DNA from: Mesorhizobium huakuii
GTDB taxonomy: Bacteria > Pseudomonadota > Alphaproteobacteria > Rhizobiales > Rhizobiaceae
DNA length: 64,000 bases
Assembly (NCBI RefSeq): GCF_030160235.1
Contig: NZ_BSNY01000043.1
Location: 26,475 to 90,474, forward strand
Reading direction: 5' to 3'
Below the pieces are notes generated by a model. That model saw only the letters and a program-made list of their open reading frames with translations. It made no database searches and was not told where the DNA came from. Positions 38,649-47,562 of the stretch are shown here, one piece after another. The first letter of the stretch is position 1; each line of letters opens with the position of its first letter. Made by a program: the position numbers and the translations under genes.

Positions 38649-39503
38649 TCAGCGCGGCATCCCCACTTCGATCGAAAGATCGCCTATCGAAGCTATGTGC
38701 GCGTCGATCCTGTCACCGGGAAACACCGGCCCGACCCCTTCGGGAGTGCCCGTCATGATCACGTCGCCAGGATGGAGGGTGTAGAAGCTCGACGCGTATT
38801 CGATCAGACGTGCAACGCCGAAGATTAGAAACCTGGTGTTGGACCTCTGTCTCTCGATCCCGTTGACGGACAGTCGCAGGTCGAGTGCGTCGGCGGACGG
38901 AATTTCATCGGACGTCACCAGCCACGGGCCAAGCACGCAGTGAGTGTCAGGCGACTTCCGAAACGTCGGAAATTCCTTGCCACGGATGGTCATATCCAAT
39001 CCCACGGTGAAGCCGAGGACATGGCTTAAGGCATCTTCCTTCCGGATGGCCCGCGCTTCCTTCCCGATAACGACGGCCAGCTCTACTTCATGGTCGGTGC
39101 GCCGGTCGGCGAATCTCGGCGTGAATCTGTCCGACGGCCCGATCAGGGAACTGCCCGCTTTGAGGAACAGCCCGAACTCGTCAAGATTGGTATAAGTCGT
39201 TCCGTTATTGATCTGGCTGTCTGCGTTCGCCTCTTCGATGTGGGCTTTGTAATTAATCGGCGCCCCGATGATCTTCCCGGGGTTTGCGACCGGGGCGTCC
39301 AGCCTTGTGTCGCGCAGCGCGTGGCGCGTGGAACTCTTCGACACCGCATCGCGCAGTCTTGCCGTGTCCGTCAGCTGGTTTGCGATCCAGTCACCCGCAG
39401 GGACGGGCCAGGGAGGGCTGCGATCGTAAGCGTCCGTTACATCGATGACCTCATCCCTGTCCACAACACCAATCCGATTGGAGTTGAATCTACATATTTT
39501 CAT
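38649..39503 (-). CDS. Fumarylacetoacetate-hydrolase-family protein
   Basis: A 284-residue FAH-fold enzyme. APINYKAHIEE opens the catalytic domain, TDHEVELAVVIGKEA supplies acidic metal ligands, and GDVIMTGTPEGVG is the family's C-terminal motif. FAH proteins split acylpyruvates; beside gentisate 1,2-dioxygenase the natural substrate is maleylpyruvate or fumarylpyruvate. ATG 39503 (MKICRFNSN) is chosen; GTG 39518 is possible. It diverges from the dioxygenase across a TTGCA-rich operator. Confidence 0.9.
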   Translation of the reverse strand: MKICRFNSNRIGVVDRDEVIDVTDAYDRSPPWPVPAGDWIANQLTDTARLRDAVSKSSTRHALRDTRLDAPVANPGKIIGAPINYKAHIEEANADSQINNGTTYTNLDEFGLFLKAGSSLIGPSDRFTPRFADRRTDHEVELAVVIGKEARAIRKEDALSHVLGFTVGLDMTIRGKEFPTFRKSPDTHCVLGPWLVTSDEIPSADALDLRLSVNGIERQRSNTRFLIFGVARLIEYASSFYTLHPGDVIMTGTPEGVGPVFPGDRIDAHIASIGDLSIEVGMPR

Positions 39504-39526
39504 CCAGACCAACCCCACCTGCGGAG

Positions 39527-39566
39527 ATGCATCATTATTATTGCATTTGCAATTGTTGCATATGCA
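39527..39566. promoter_or_regulatory. TTGCA/TGCAA inverted-repeat operator between gentisate genes
   Basis: Between the divergent FAH and gentisate dioxygenase genes are ATGCAT (39527-39532), TTGCA-TT-TGCAA (39541-39552) and the perfect palindrome TGCATATGCA (39557-39566). MarR regulators bind short dyads of this kind. The MarR gene at 40879, next to the dioxygenase, is the likely binder. Confidence 0.6.
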
Positions 39567-39626
39567 TTATATTAGCTTGAGGTGGCTGTCAATCGCGCCG
39601 AAGGCCCCGGCAACGAGGACTCATAG

Positions 39627-40676
39627 ATGACCAATAAACCTGATTTGGCACCGGCAACGGACCGGTCTGCCTACTACTCCGAACTCAGCAAACTGCAGCT
39701 GGCACCTTTATGGGAGAGACTGAAGGGGCTGGTTCCCACAGATCCAAAGCCGGCTTCAGTGCCTTATCACTGGGCGTGGCAAACTGTACGTCCACTGCTG
39801 ATCAAGGCCGGAGAGACGATCACCGCCGAGGAGGCCGAGCGTCGAGTTCTGGTGCTGGAAAACCCGGGACTGCAGGGAAAGTCGCAAATCACCGACACGC
39901 TGTACGCAGGTTTGCAGCTGATACTTCCAAAAGAGGTGGCGCCGGCGCATCGGCACACACAGTCAGCCTTGCGCTTCATGCTCGAGGGCACCGGGGGTTT
40001 CACAGCGGTCGATGGCGAAAGGACGACAATGCGGCGCGGGGATCTGATCCTGACCCCCTATTGGACGTGGCATGACCACGGTCACCACGGCGACGAACCC
40101 GTCATCTGGCTCGACGGCTTGGACGTACCGCTTGTGAGTTTCCTGAAGGCGGGCTTCCGGGAAGAACACCGCGAAAATTCGCAAGTGCTGACACGTCCCG
40201 AGGGCGACTCCCTGGCCCGGTACGGCAGCGGTTTGCTGCCCGTCGATCTGACGCCGGTTTCTTCCACGTCGCCTGTGTTCAATTACCCGTATGAAAGAAC
40301 GCGGGAAGCGTTGGAAGCTATGCGCGGTTCCGCCCACATCGATAGGCACTTCGGGATCTGCATGCGTTACGTCAATCCGGTGACCGGGGATTGGGCAATT
40401 CCGACGATCGGAACGACGATCCGCCTATTGCCCAAGAACTTCTCGTCGGCCTTCTATCGGTCCACGGACAGCTGCGCATTCGTGGTCTTGGAAGGTGAGC
40501 CGTCTATCATCATCGAGGGTCAGGCTCCAGTGCACCTGAAACCCAACGACGTATTCGCGGTCCCCGGCTGGATCAGGTACAGGTTCGAGGGCGGGGACGC
40601 GGACAGCGTGGTATTTTCCTTTTCGGATCGGCCCGTGCATCAAAAGCTCGGTTTGCTTCGTGAAGAGCGCCTCTGA
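39627..40676 (+). CDS. Gentisate 1,2-dioxygenase
   Basis: A 349-residue bicupin ring-cleaving dioxygenase. Iron ligands are H108, H110 (PAHRHTQSALRF) and H149 (TWHDHG), in the spacing of characterised gentisate dioxygenases. It opens gentisate to maleylpyruvate. It is divergent from the FAH hydrolase that would process the product. ATG 39627 follows GAGGACTCATAG. 1-Hydroxy-2-naphthoate or salicylate dioxygenases share this fold and cannot be excluded. Confidence 0.9.
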   Translation: MTNKPDLAPATDRSAYYSELSKLQLAPLWERLKGLVPTDPKPASVPYHWAWQTVRPLLIKAGETITAEEAERRVLVLENPGLQGKSQITDTLYAGLQLILPKEVAPAHRHTQSALRFMLEGTGGFTAVDGERTTMRRGDLILTPYWTWHDHGHHGDEPVIWLDGLDVPLVSFLKAGFREEHRENSQVLTRPEGDSLARYGSGLLPVDLTPVSSTSPVFNYPYERTREALEAMRGSAHIDRHFGICMRYVNPVTGDWAIPTIGTTIRLLPKNFSSAFYRSTDSCAFVVLEGEPSIIIEGQAPVHLKPNDVFAVPGWIRYRFEGGDADSVVFSFSDRPVHQKLGLLREERL

Positions 40677-40878
40677 ATAGCCCGTAGTTCGCCCTGCCTT
40701 TTGGAGCGGACTCTTATGGAAAGCGGGGTCAGATCCACCGTTGGATTTGGGGTGCAGGCGAATTCCGGGGGGAAAGTCAGTGCCCATTGCTGTTGTCCTT
40801 CCTGCGGGGTCCGGATTAGGTTCCGTCATCACTTGGCAAGTGCGCCGAGTTGTATGGCAGGCAAGCAAAGGACGCTAA

Positions 40879-41349
40879 ATGGGCGACAGTACTTACAAGC
40901 TCGACGAACGGCTGTCCTACCTGTCCAACCGGGTCGCCTTCGCAATCAACGAACGGTTCCTGCTCAAGCTGCAGCCGTATGATCTGACGATCCCCATGTG
41001 GCGGGTCCTTGTCGTTCTGCATGACCGCGGCGAGCAAAAGCTCATCGATCTCTCGGGACTGACATCTATCGAAGGATCGACGCTCTCCCGGCTGACGGAA
41101 GCGATGCACGATCGCAAACTGATTCGCAAAGCTCGATCCACTCGAAGCAAGCGAGAGATAGTGATCTCCTTAAGGTCTTCCGGTTTGTCGCTGGTGGAGG
41201 CGCTGATACCCGAGGCGCTGAAACTGGAGATGTTGATGCTTGGCGATATGGCCGAAGGCGATATCGCTACGACGAGACGCGTCCTGAAAACCATGTATTC
41301 CTTGCTCACTCGCGATTCATTGCCCCTCGGCGAGGATCAAGGTTCTTAA
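40879..41349 (+). CDS. MarR-family regulator
   Basis: A 156-residue winged-helix regulator. The DNA-binding part covers about residues 30-105 (LTIPMWRVLVVLHDRG, SSIEG-like helix SIEGSTLSRLTEAMHDRKLI, then the wing). MarR proteins usually repress and release on binding an aromatic acid. It lies 200 bp after gentisate dioxygenase, and an operator-like repeat is present between the divergent gentisate genes. Confidence 0.88.
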   Translation: MGDSTYKLDERLSYLSNRVAFAINERFLLKLQPYDLTIPMWRVLVVLHDRGEQKLIDLSGLTSIEGSTLSRLTEAMHDRKLIRKARSTRSKREIVISLRSSGLSLVEALIPEALKLEMLMLGDMAEGDIATTRRVLKTMYSLLTRDSLPLGEDQGS

Positions 41350-41770
41350 GCGACACGAGCGTCTGCCGAGCGGCTTACGCCTCGAGTCACTTGTCCGTCC
41401 GCCTCTCTGCTCTTGGGACGCGACACATCTAGGCGACCGCGGATTTGGGTAGCTTGCTCGAATTCCCGATGCGGCTGCTCGAAGTAGCGCCAAGCCTCAA
41501 CGCAGGCAGGCGGCTGTTCAGCATAGTCGAGACGATACCCCAGGATCTTGCGAGCCTTGTTGAAGCGCGTGGATCCCGCATGGGCCTGGTCAAGAATGGG
41601 GAAACGGCGTTCGTCACTGTGACGAGAGGCGGGCGGTGAGCGCGCCGCTCCCGACGGATCGCTTTAGGCACCCGGTCTTGGCGCTTCGCGAATGGATTGA
41701 AGCAGGATCCTGAAGGTGGGCGAGGGGGCTGTGTCGGTACGCATCGTTTGTCGAGAGGCGGCACTAGACT
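41350..41770. other. Gap with a possible coding remnant
   Basis: About 420 bp between MarR and the DapA-like operon. The minus strand at about 41570-41430 reads FNKARKILGYRLDYAEQPP, a coding-like stretch reminiscent of the end of an NAD-dependent epimerase, without a start or the rest of the gene. The plus-strand frame 41445-41639 lies opposite and is not supported. The GntR-type repeat directly downstream is listed separately. Confidence 0.35.
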
Positions 41771-41798
41771 TTGAATATTGGATATTATAGATTGGATA
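41771..41798 (+). promoter_or_regulatory. Tandem TTGGATA heptamers, site 1
   Basis: Four heptamers in a row: TTGAATA, TTGGATA, TTATAGA, TTGGATA. The site ends 43 bp before the DapA-like start. The same heptamer occurs in pairs at 44612, 48724 and 49512, all upstream of genes of this cluster, suggesting the GntR protein at 48768 as binder. Confidence 0.65.
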
Positions 41799-41841
41799 TA
41801 AGAATGGTGTAAGGTGCGCCATCGAACGCGAGAGGAAAAAT

Positions 41842-42753
41842 ATGAATCAGTGGACAGGGGTGCTTCCCGCCGTAACCACAAAGCTGAATCAGGATGGCTC
41901 GATCAATGTGCAGGCTAATCAGTCTGCCATTGACAGGCTGATCACAAATGGCGTGTCGGGGGTGATCGTTTTGCCGATGCTTGGCGAAAATGCCTGCCTA
42001 ACTCCTTCCGAGAAGGAACTCGTCATCCGCAGCGCGCAGGAAGCGGCCGCCGGGCGGGTTCCAGTGCTGTCGGGATTGGCCGAGATCACCCAGTCCGACG
42101 CCAATTCGCGGGCTCGTGAATTCGAGAAGCTTGGTGTGGATGGCTTGATGGCGTTCCCTACTCTCGGATACAAGTCCGATCCGCGAGAGACAACCGAATG
42201 GTACAGGAGCCTCGCCAAGGCCAGCGGGCTCCCGATCATGATCTATAACAATCCGATCGCTTACGGCGTCGACGTCACGCCCCAGATTTTGAAGGAACTG
42301 GCCGACTCGCCGACCATCGTTGCCGTAAAGGATGAGGCCGGTGATGTCCGCCGCGTGACCGATATGTATATTGCGCTCGGCAATCGGTATCAGATTTTCT
42401 GCGGTGTTGACGATCAGATCGTCGAGAGCGTCGCGCTCGGTTCGGTCGGCTGGGTGTCGGGCATGACGAATGTCTGGCCCAAGGAATGCGTCACGCTCTT
42501 CAACCTCTGCAACCAGGGTCGCAAGGAAGAGGCGCTGCGGCTTTACAGGTTGCTCACGCCAGCCTTCCACCTCGATACTCACGTGAAGCTCGTCCAGTAC
42601 ATCAAGCTCTCCGAGAGCTTGGTCTATGGCGCGCCAGAGTGGGTGCGTGGACCGCGCCTGCCGCTCGTCGGCGACGAGAGGGAATTCGTGACGCGCACCA
42701 TCAAAGACGCGATCAAGCAGCTCGAGAGCTACTCGCTCCCGAAGGCGGCATGA
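41842..42753 (+). CDS. DapA-family lyase/deaminase
   Basis: A 303-residue TIM-barrel enzyme with an intact dyad: Y135 (MIYNNP) and the Schiff-base lysine K163 (VAVKDEAGD), 28 residues apart. Family members include dihydrodipicolinate synthase, sugar-acid aldolases and pyrroline-4-hydroxy-2-carboxylate deaminase. The nearby proline-racemase-family enzyme and ALDH make the hydroxyproline deaminase role attractive, but not proven. GAGAGGAAAAA precedes the ATG. A rho-independent-type terminator follows at 42782. Confidence 0.88.
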   Translation: MNQWTGVLPAVTTKLNQDGSINVQANQSAIDRLITNGVSGVIVLPMLGENACLTPSEKELVIRSAQEAAAGRVPVLSGLAEITQSDANSRAREFEKLGVDGLMAFPTLGYKSDPRETTEWYRSLAKASGLPIMIYNNPIAYGVDVTPQILKELADSPTIVAVKDEAGDVRRVTDMYIALGNRYQIFCGVDDQIVESVALGSVGWVSGMTNVWPKECVTLFNLCNQGRKEEALRLYRLLTPAFHLDTHVKLVQYIKLSESLVYGAPEWVRGPRLPLVGDEREFVTRTIKDAIKQLESYSLPKAA

Positions 42754-42781
42754 TCTCCAGATTGTCATATTGAGAAGAAGC

Positions 42782-42816
42782 GGCGGACGGTTTGCACTAG
42801 GTTGTCCGCCTTTCTT
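42782..42816 (+). terminator. Rho-independent-type terminator after the DapA-like gene
   Basis: GGCGGAC (42782-42788) pairs with GTCCGCC (42804-42810) and is followed by TTTCTTC. It separates the DapA gene from the GMC gene, whose start is 33 bp further on, so part of the transcription may stop here. Confidence 0.7.
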
Positions 42817-42848
42817 CATTGCCGAGTTTTGGATCCGGAGTGAGACAG

Positions 42849-44495
42849 GTGCGTTCGAAAAAATATGATTACATTGTCGTGGGTTCCGGCGCGGCGGGTT
42901 CCATTGTCGCCGCCCGGCTCGGCGAAGACCGCAATGTCAGCGTTCTGGTCCTTGAGGCGGGGCCGCACGACAATTCGATCTATGTTCGCATGCCTGCCGC
43001 GATGTCCTATCCGCTGACCGACAAGAAGCGAACGTGGGAATTCGAAACAGGGCCCGAGGCGGCTCTCGATGGCCGCATGGTCACCCATCTCCGCGGCAAG
43101 ATGCTTGGCGGTTCTGGATCCCTGAACGGCATGGTCTATGTCCGGGGAAATCCGCGCGACTTCGACCGCTGGGCGGAAGATGGTTTGCCCAACTGGTCCT
43201 ATGCCCATTGCCTTCCATACTTCAAGAAACTGGAATCGTACGACAAGGGAAGCAACGAATACCGAGGCGGGCAGGGGCCAATCCGGATCACGACCCTGAA
43301 GGCCGAGCTCGAACCCTTCCGGGCGTTCCTGGAAGCCGGGCAACAGGCTGGGCACCCGTTGAGCGAAGATTACAACGGCTATCGCCAGGAAGGCGTACAC
43401 GCCTATCAGGCCAACATCGACAACGGCATTCGTGCCAGTGGCGGCAGGGCCTATCTTCGCCCCGCCCTCAAGCGCGGCAATGTCGAACTGGTTTTGAATG
43501 CCCTGGTTCACAAGGTCGATTTCAGCGGCAAGAAGGCTGTCGGCGTCACCTTCGAGAAGAATGGCGCGGTTCAGTCGGTTGAAGCCGAGCGCGAGGTCAT
43601 CCTGTGCGGTGGCGCCTTCAATTCGCCGCAAGTGCTTCTCCTGTCCGGCGTCGGTCCAGCAGCGGAACTCGCAGCCTATGGCATCAAGAGCGTGGCCGAT
43701 GTTCCCGGTGTGGGAAAAGGCTTGCAGGACCATGTCGCCGTATCCATCAAGTATCGTGCCTCGCATAAGGGCGTGTCGCCCGCGGTCGACATGAACCTCC
43801 TCAAGATGGCGTTCATTGGCGCGCAATGGCTGTTCTTCAGGAAGGGCTTGGGCATTACCAACCTCTGGGAAGTCGGCTCTTTCTTCAAAAGCAGTGACTC
43901 CGTCGAGTATGCCAACATCCAGCACGAGTTCCTGCCGATGCTGGGCGAGCTGATGCACGGAAAGGTCAACATCGAGGAAGGGTTCCAGTACCAGGTCTGC
44001 CTTGGCCGGCCGGAAAGCCGCGGCGCGGTGACGCTCAAATCAGCTGACCCAAGACTGCACCCGTCAATCGTGTTGAATTATCTCCAGCAGCAGCAAGACA
44101 GGCGAAATCTGATCGACGGCGTTCGTCATACCGACGAGATCATCCAACAAAAGGGCTGGGACAGCATCCGCGGCGAAGCCATCGTCCCCGGCTTGCGCAA
44201 GCAATCCGACGAGGAGATTTTTTCCTGGCTCAAGGAGAATATGGGGACCCAATACCATCCGTGCTCGAGTTGCCGGATGGGCAATGACGACTTGGCTGTC
44301 GTTGACGACGAAGGCCGGGTCCATGGTGTCGAACAGCTCCGGGTGATCGATGCATCGGTCATGCCGCGCATTCCCAACGGCAATCTCCACTGCCCGACGA
44401 TGATGATCGCCGAGAAGATGGTCGATCGCGTGCGAGGTCGCCAGGCGCTGCCGCCGCAAATCGCTCACTACGCCGACGAAAGACGCCCGGGCTGA
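42849..44495 (+). CDS. Choline-dehydrogenase-like GMC oxidoreductase
   Basis: A 548-residue GMC flavoprotein: VVGSGAAGSIVAARL at the N-terminus, GKMLGGSGSLNGMVYVRG (GMC signature 1), and GGAFNSPQVLLLSGVGP (signature 2). The C-terminal active-site region reads YHPCSSCRMG, where choline dehydrogenases have HPVGTCRMG. It oxidises an alcohol to an aldehyde. GTG 42849 is the start, eight bases after CGGAG; the TTG at 42819 lies in the terminator region. It differs clearly from the two gluconate-type GMC copies at 9173 and 29372. Confidence 0.88.
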   Translation: MRSKKYDYIVVGSGAAGSIVAARLGEDRNVSVLVLEAGPHDNSIYVRMPAAMSYPLTDKKRTWEFETGPEAALDGRMVTHLRGKMLGGSGSLNGMVYVRGNPRDFDRWAEDGLPNWSYAHCLPYFKKLESYDKGSNEYRGGQGPIRITTLKAELEPFRAFLEAGQQAGHPLSEDYNGYRQEGVHAYQANIDNGIRASGGRAYLRPALKRGNVELVLNALVHKVDFSGKKAVGVTFEKNGAVQSVEAEREVILCGGAFNSPQVLLLSGVGPAAELAAYGIKSVADVPGVGKGLQDHVAVSIKYRASHKGVSPAVDMNLLKMAFIGAQWLFFRKGLGITNLWEVGSFFKSSDSVEYANIQHEFLPMLGELMHGKVNIEEGFQYQVCLGRPESRGAVTLKSADPRLHPSIVLNYLQQQQDRRNLIDGVRHTDEIIQQKGWDSIRGEAIVPGLRKQSDEEIFSWLKENMGTQYHPCSSCRMGNDDLAVVDDEGRVHGVEQLRVIDASVMPRIPNGNLHCPTMMIAEKMVDRVRGRQALPPQIAHYADERRPG

Positions 44496-44611
44496 AAGCC
44501 ACCGGGGGGCATCGGTCGCAGGGCCGAACTGCCCGACCGAGCCCGCGCCAAAATCGAGACAAGGATGCAAAGGACGACGGCATCACAAATGATTTGACTG
44601 CGAATTTATTA

Positions 44612-44625
44612 TATCCAATATCCAT
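44612..44625 (-). promoter_or_regulatory. Tandem TTGGATA heptamers, site 2
   Basis: On the minus strand ATGGATA and TTGGATA follow directly on each other. The site lies 41 bp upstream of the binding-protein start at 44666 in a very A/T-rich promoter region. Confidence 0.65.
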
Positions 44626-44665
44626 TATAAAAGCGTGAATGAACCAACACGAAAGGGGAAGTACC

Positions 44666-45814
44666 ATGGCGATTGAACCGAAGACGTCTATGCTCGAAAC
44701 AATCCAACTCACCCGACGTACCGCGCTGCTCGGACTTGCAGGGGCCGGCCTTGGAGTGTCGACGGGACGGCTGTTCGTGACACCCGCCCGTGCAGCGGCG
44801 GGTGGCTCATTGCAGATTATGGCGTGGGAAGGCTACGACATGACGAATGAGCTGCGAGACTGGCGGTCGGCGAATGGTGTCACCGCGGAAACCTCCTCGA
44901 TCGCGTCTCAGGACGATGTCCAGGCCAAGTTTATCGCCGGCAATCCGCCCCCCATCGATCTTGCCGAATACAATCAGGCCTATAGCAAGCTTTACATCAA
45001 GGACATGAAGATCGTTTCGCCAATCGATATGTCGAAAATACCGAATTACAACGCGGACAATCTCTTCGATGTGTTCTTCGACAAGCCGACATGGTTCTCA
45101 GACGGCAAGCATTGGGGGTCGCCCTATATATGGGGCTTCAACACCCTGCTCTATAATTCCGACATGATGAAAAAACCCAAATCCTACAAGGATTTGCTCG
45201 ATCCGAGTCTGAAAGGAAAGATCGCGATCATGGACGATGCGACGGGCAACTGGCCGTTGATCGCCCGGTTGGTTGGCTTGGGAGACAACTATCCGCTTCT
45301 GACGCGCGAGGAATTAGGCAAGGCGTTCGAGAACTTCGTCCTGTATCGGAACCAGGCTCGCCTGATCTCGATCAATCAGGGCGATGTCGCGAATTTCGTC
45401 GCGTCGAAGGAAGTCGCGGCGGTTCTCGTAGCGGATCCGTCGATCATCACGCAGGTGCACGCGCAAGGCGTGCCGCTCGAAATGGCGATCCCCGAGGAGG
45501 GGCCGGTGCTGTGGGTCGACGCCTGGTTCATTCCCGTATCGGCCGACAACATCGACACCGCGCACGCCTTCATCAACCAGTCCCTCGATCCCCAGATACA
45601 GGCCAAGGTCGCGACGGCGGTCGTGCAGGCACCGGTCTCGAAGAAGGCCGTCGAGTTCCTGGGCGCAGACGCTCGAGCTAGGATCGACTATTCGAAGATC
45701 GACGAGATATTCGCCTCCGGCTTGCCGGGGATCCCGCCGGTCGACGATGATGGCGAGCACGCGACCTATGCGGACTGGGTCCAGGCCTGGCAGGAATTCA
45801 AGGCAGGCTTGTAA
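44666..45814 (+). CDS. PotD-like ABC transporter binding protein
   Basis: A 382-residue extracellular binding protein of the spermidine/putrescine group, with a twin-arginine signal (LTRRTALLGL, RR at 17-18) and cleavage near PARAA (40-44). ATG 44666 follows AAGGGGAAG; the ATG at 44639 lacks such a site. It starts the transporter operon with two permeases and an ATPase, with TTGGATA repeats before it and a strong stem-loop after it. The ligand may be a polyamine, an amino acid derivative or a related cation; unproven. Confidence 0.9.
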   Translation: MAIEPKTSMLETIQLTRRTALLGLAGAGLGVSTGRLFVTPARAAAGGSLQIMAWEGYDMTNELRDWRSANGVTAETSSIASQDDVQAKFIAGNPPPIDLAEYNQAYSKLYIKDMKIVSPIDMSKIPNYNADNLFDVFFDKPTWFSDGKHWGSPYIWGFNTLLYNSDMMKKPKSYKDLLDPSLKGKIAIMDDATGNWPLIARLVGLGDNYPLLTREELGKAFENFVLYRNQARLISINQGDVANFVASKEVAAVLVADPSIITQVHAQGVPLEMAIPEEGPVLWVDAWFIPVSADNIDTAHAFINQSLDPQIQAKVATAVVQAPVSKKAVEFLGADARARIDYSKIDEIFASGLPGIPPVDDDGEHATYADWVQAWQEFKAGL

Positions 45815-45833
45815 TCGCTCACAGCCGATCGTC

Positions 45834-45858
45834 GGAGCCGGTCGATGAGGCCGGCTCC
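45834..45858 (+). terminator. Stem-loop between binding protein and permeases
   Basis: GGAGCCGG (45834-45841) pairs with CCGGCTCC (45851-45858) around a 9-nt loop, followed by a short T-containing stretch. As in the first transporter operon, it should let the receptor gene be expressed above the permeases. Confidence 0.65.
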
Positions 45859-45884
45859 GGCACTTCTTTGTCAAAGGAGTTGCG

Positions 45885-46766
45885 ATGACCCCATCACAAA
45901 GAACCGGAGGCATCCTGGCCGCGCCGGCGGCAACCTATATGCTTTTGTTCTTCGTGGTGCCCGCCATATTGCTGTTCTCCTATAGTTTCTGGATATCGTC
46001 CGGCTTCCGCATTGTTCCGGATTTCGTGCTGACCAATTACATCTCGGCGATACGATCGCCGCTCTTTCTGCGTGTGACCTACAACGCCATCGTAATCGGA
46101 CTCGTCACCGCATCCGTAACACTCTGCCTATCCATCCCTGTCGGATATTACCTGACTTACGTCGCCAGATCGAAGATCATCTTCTACCTCATTCTCGTCA
46201 CCTGGTTCTCCAGCTACCTCGTCAGAATCTATGCCTGGCGCACATTGCTCGGCACAAACGGCTTGCTCAACGCAGTGTTGCTACAGCTCGGAATCGTCGA
46301 CACACCCGTCCAGGCGTTTCTGTTCAGCCCATTCGCGGTCGCGATCACGCTGACCCATATCTACCTGCCATTCGCGATCCTGATGGTCGTCTCGGCGATG
46401 AGCGAGATCAAGGCCGAGCTTATCGAGGCGTCGCGGGATCTCGGCACATCGGCCTTGGGGGCTTTCTTCCGGGTTGTCGCTCCCAACGCTGCACAAGGCC
46501 TCATCGGCGCTTTCATGCTGACCTTCATCCTGGTGGCGGGTGACTACGTCACGCCGCAGATGGTCGGCGGGTCCTCTGGTCAAACGACGGGCCTGCTCAT
46601 CGCGGACCAGTTCCGCAAGACCGGCAATTGGCCGCTCGGCGCCGCCCAGGCCTTTCTCATGTTTCTTGTCTCGCTGGTCATCTATGCGCTCGTGCTCGCT
46701 CTGGGCCGCCTCACAGGGCTCATTCCGGCCAGGCGCAAGACGAAACCCGCCAGGGAGGTTGCATGA
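45885..46766 (+). CDS. PotB-like ABC transporter permease
   Basis: A 293-residue inner-membrane protein with about six hydrophobic helices. The ATPase-contact loop is EASRDLGTSALGAFFRV. AAAGGAG precedes the ATG. It forms the channel with the permease at 46763, whose start overlaps its stop by four bases. Confidence 0.9.
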   Translation: MTPSQRTGGILAAPAATYMLLFFVVPAILLFSYSFWISSGFRIVPDFVLTNYISAIRSPLFLRVTYNAIVIGLVTASVTLCLSIPVGYYLTYVARSKIIFYLILVTWFSSYLVRIYAWRTLLGTNGLLNAVLLQLGIVDTPVQAFLFSPFAVAITLTHIYLPFAILMVVSAMSEIKAELIEASRDLGTSALGAFFRVVAPNAAQGLIGAFMLTFILVAGDYVTPQMVGGSSGQTTGLLIADQFRKTGNWPLGAAQAFLMFLVSLVIYALVLALGRLTGLIPARRKTKPAREVA

Positions 46767-47554
46767 TGTTACTGAAGGCCGTCGTCTACGCGACCCTAGC
46801 ATATCTCCTGATCCCGCTCGTCGTGATCATCTTGTTCAGCTTCAATGCCGAGCAGTCGTTTTCCTTTCCCATCAACGGTTACAGCCTGCGCTGGTATGCG
46901 CTGATCTTCGAGGATCCGCAGCTAGGCCAGGCGCTTGTCAAAAGTCTGATGATCGCCACGGCGACAGCAATCGTCACCCTTGTCCTTGGCACGGCCGCAT
47001 CCCTTGCCTGGTTGCGGCTGGGCAGATTTGGCAGAAGCGTTCTCGAAATCCTCTGCATCACGCCAATCGCCCTGCCTGGGCTCTTCCTTGGTGTCTCATT
47101 GCTGGTCTTGGCCGCGCAACTGGGCGTCCGGCTTTCGACGGTCACGATCGTCGTTTCTCACGTCGTTCTGTCGGTGCCGATGCTCATGATCGCGATGCGG
47201 GCCCGGCTTGCGCTTTTCGATCGAACCCTGGAGGAGGCATCTCGCGATCTTGGCGCCTCGCAGATCGGGACATTCAAGAGGATAACGCTGCCGCTGATCG
47301 CGCCGACCCTGATCTCCTGCGCGATCCTGAGCTTTGCCTTGTCGTTCGACGAGTTCGTTGTCACGTCATTTGTTGCCGGCACCGAAACCACCTTGCCCAT
47401 GTACATCTGGTCGATGATGCGTCGCACGGTCACGCCATTGATCAACTCGGTCTCGACACTCGCCCTTTTGTTCTCGATCGCCGTCATGGCGATCGGCTTC
47501 TTCGTCGGACGGTTCAAACGAGCATCCGCCCTGTCAGAACGCGCGTCCTCCTGA
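46763..47554 (+). CDS. PotC-like ABC transporter permease
   Basis: A 263-residue membrane protein starting MMLLKAVVYATLAYLL, with the coupling loop EEASRDLGASQIGTFKRI. The ATGA overlap with the upstream permease shows coupled translation; the longer frame from 46628 lies within that gene and is rejected. It completes the PotBC-like membrane pair. Confidence 0.9.
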   Translation: MMLLKAVVYATLAYLLIPLVVIILFSFNAEQSFSFPINGYSLRWYALIFEDPQLGQALVKSLMIATATAIVTLVLGTAASLAWLRLGRFGRSVLEILCITPIALPGLFLGVSLLVLAAQLGVRLSTVTIVVSHVVLSVPMLMIAMRARLALFDRTLEEASRDLGASQIGTFKRITLPLIAPTLISCAILSFALSFDEFVVTSFVAGTETTLPMYIWSMMRRTVTPLINSVSTLALLFSIAVMAIGFFVGRFKRASALSERASS

Positions 47555-47562
47555 GGCTACAA

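Noticed and set aside
41445-41639. 64-codon plus-strand frame as a small gene
   Set aside because: The opposite strand looks more coding-like, there is no recognisable family and no convincing ribosome-binding site.
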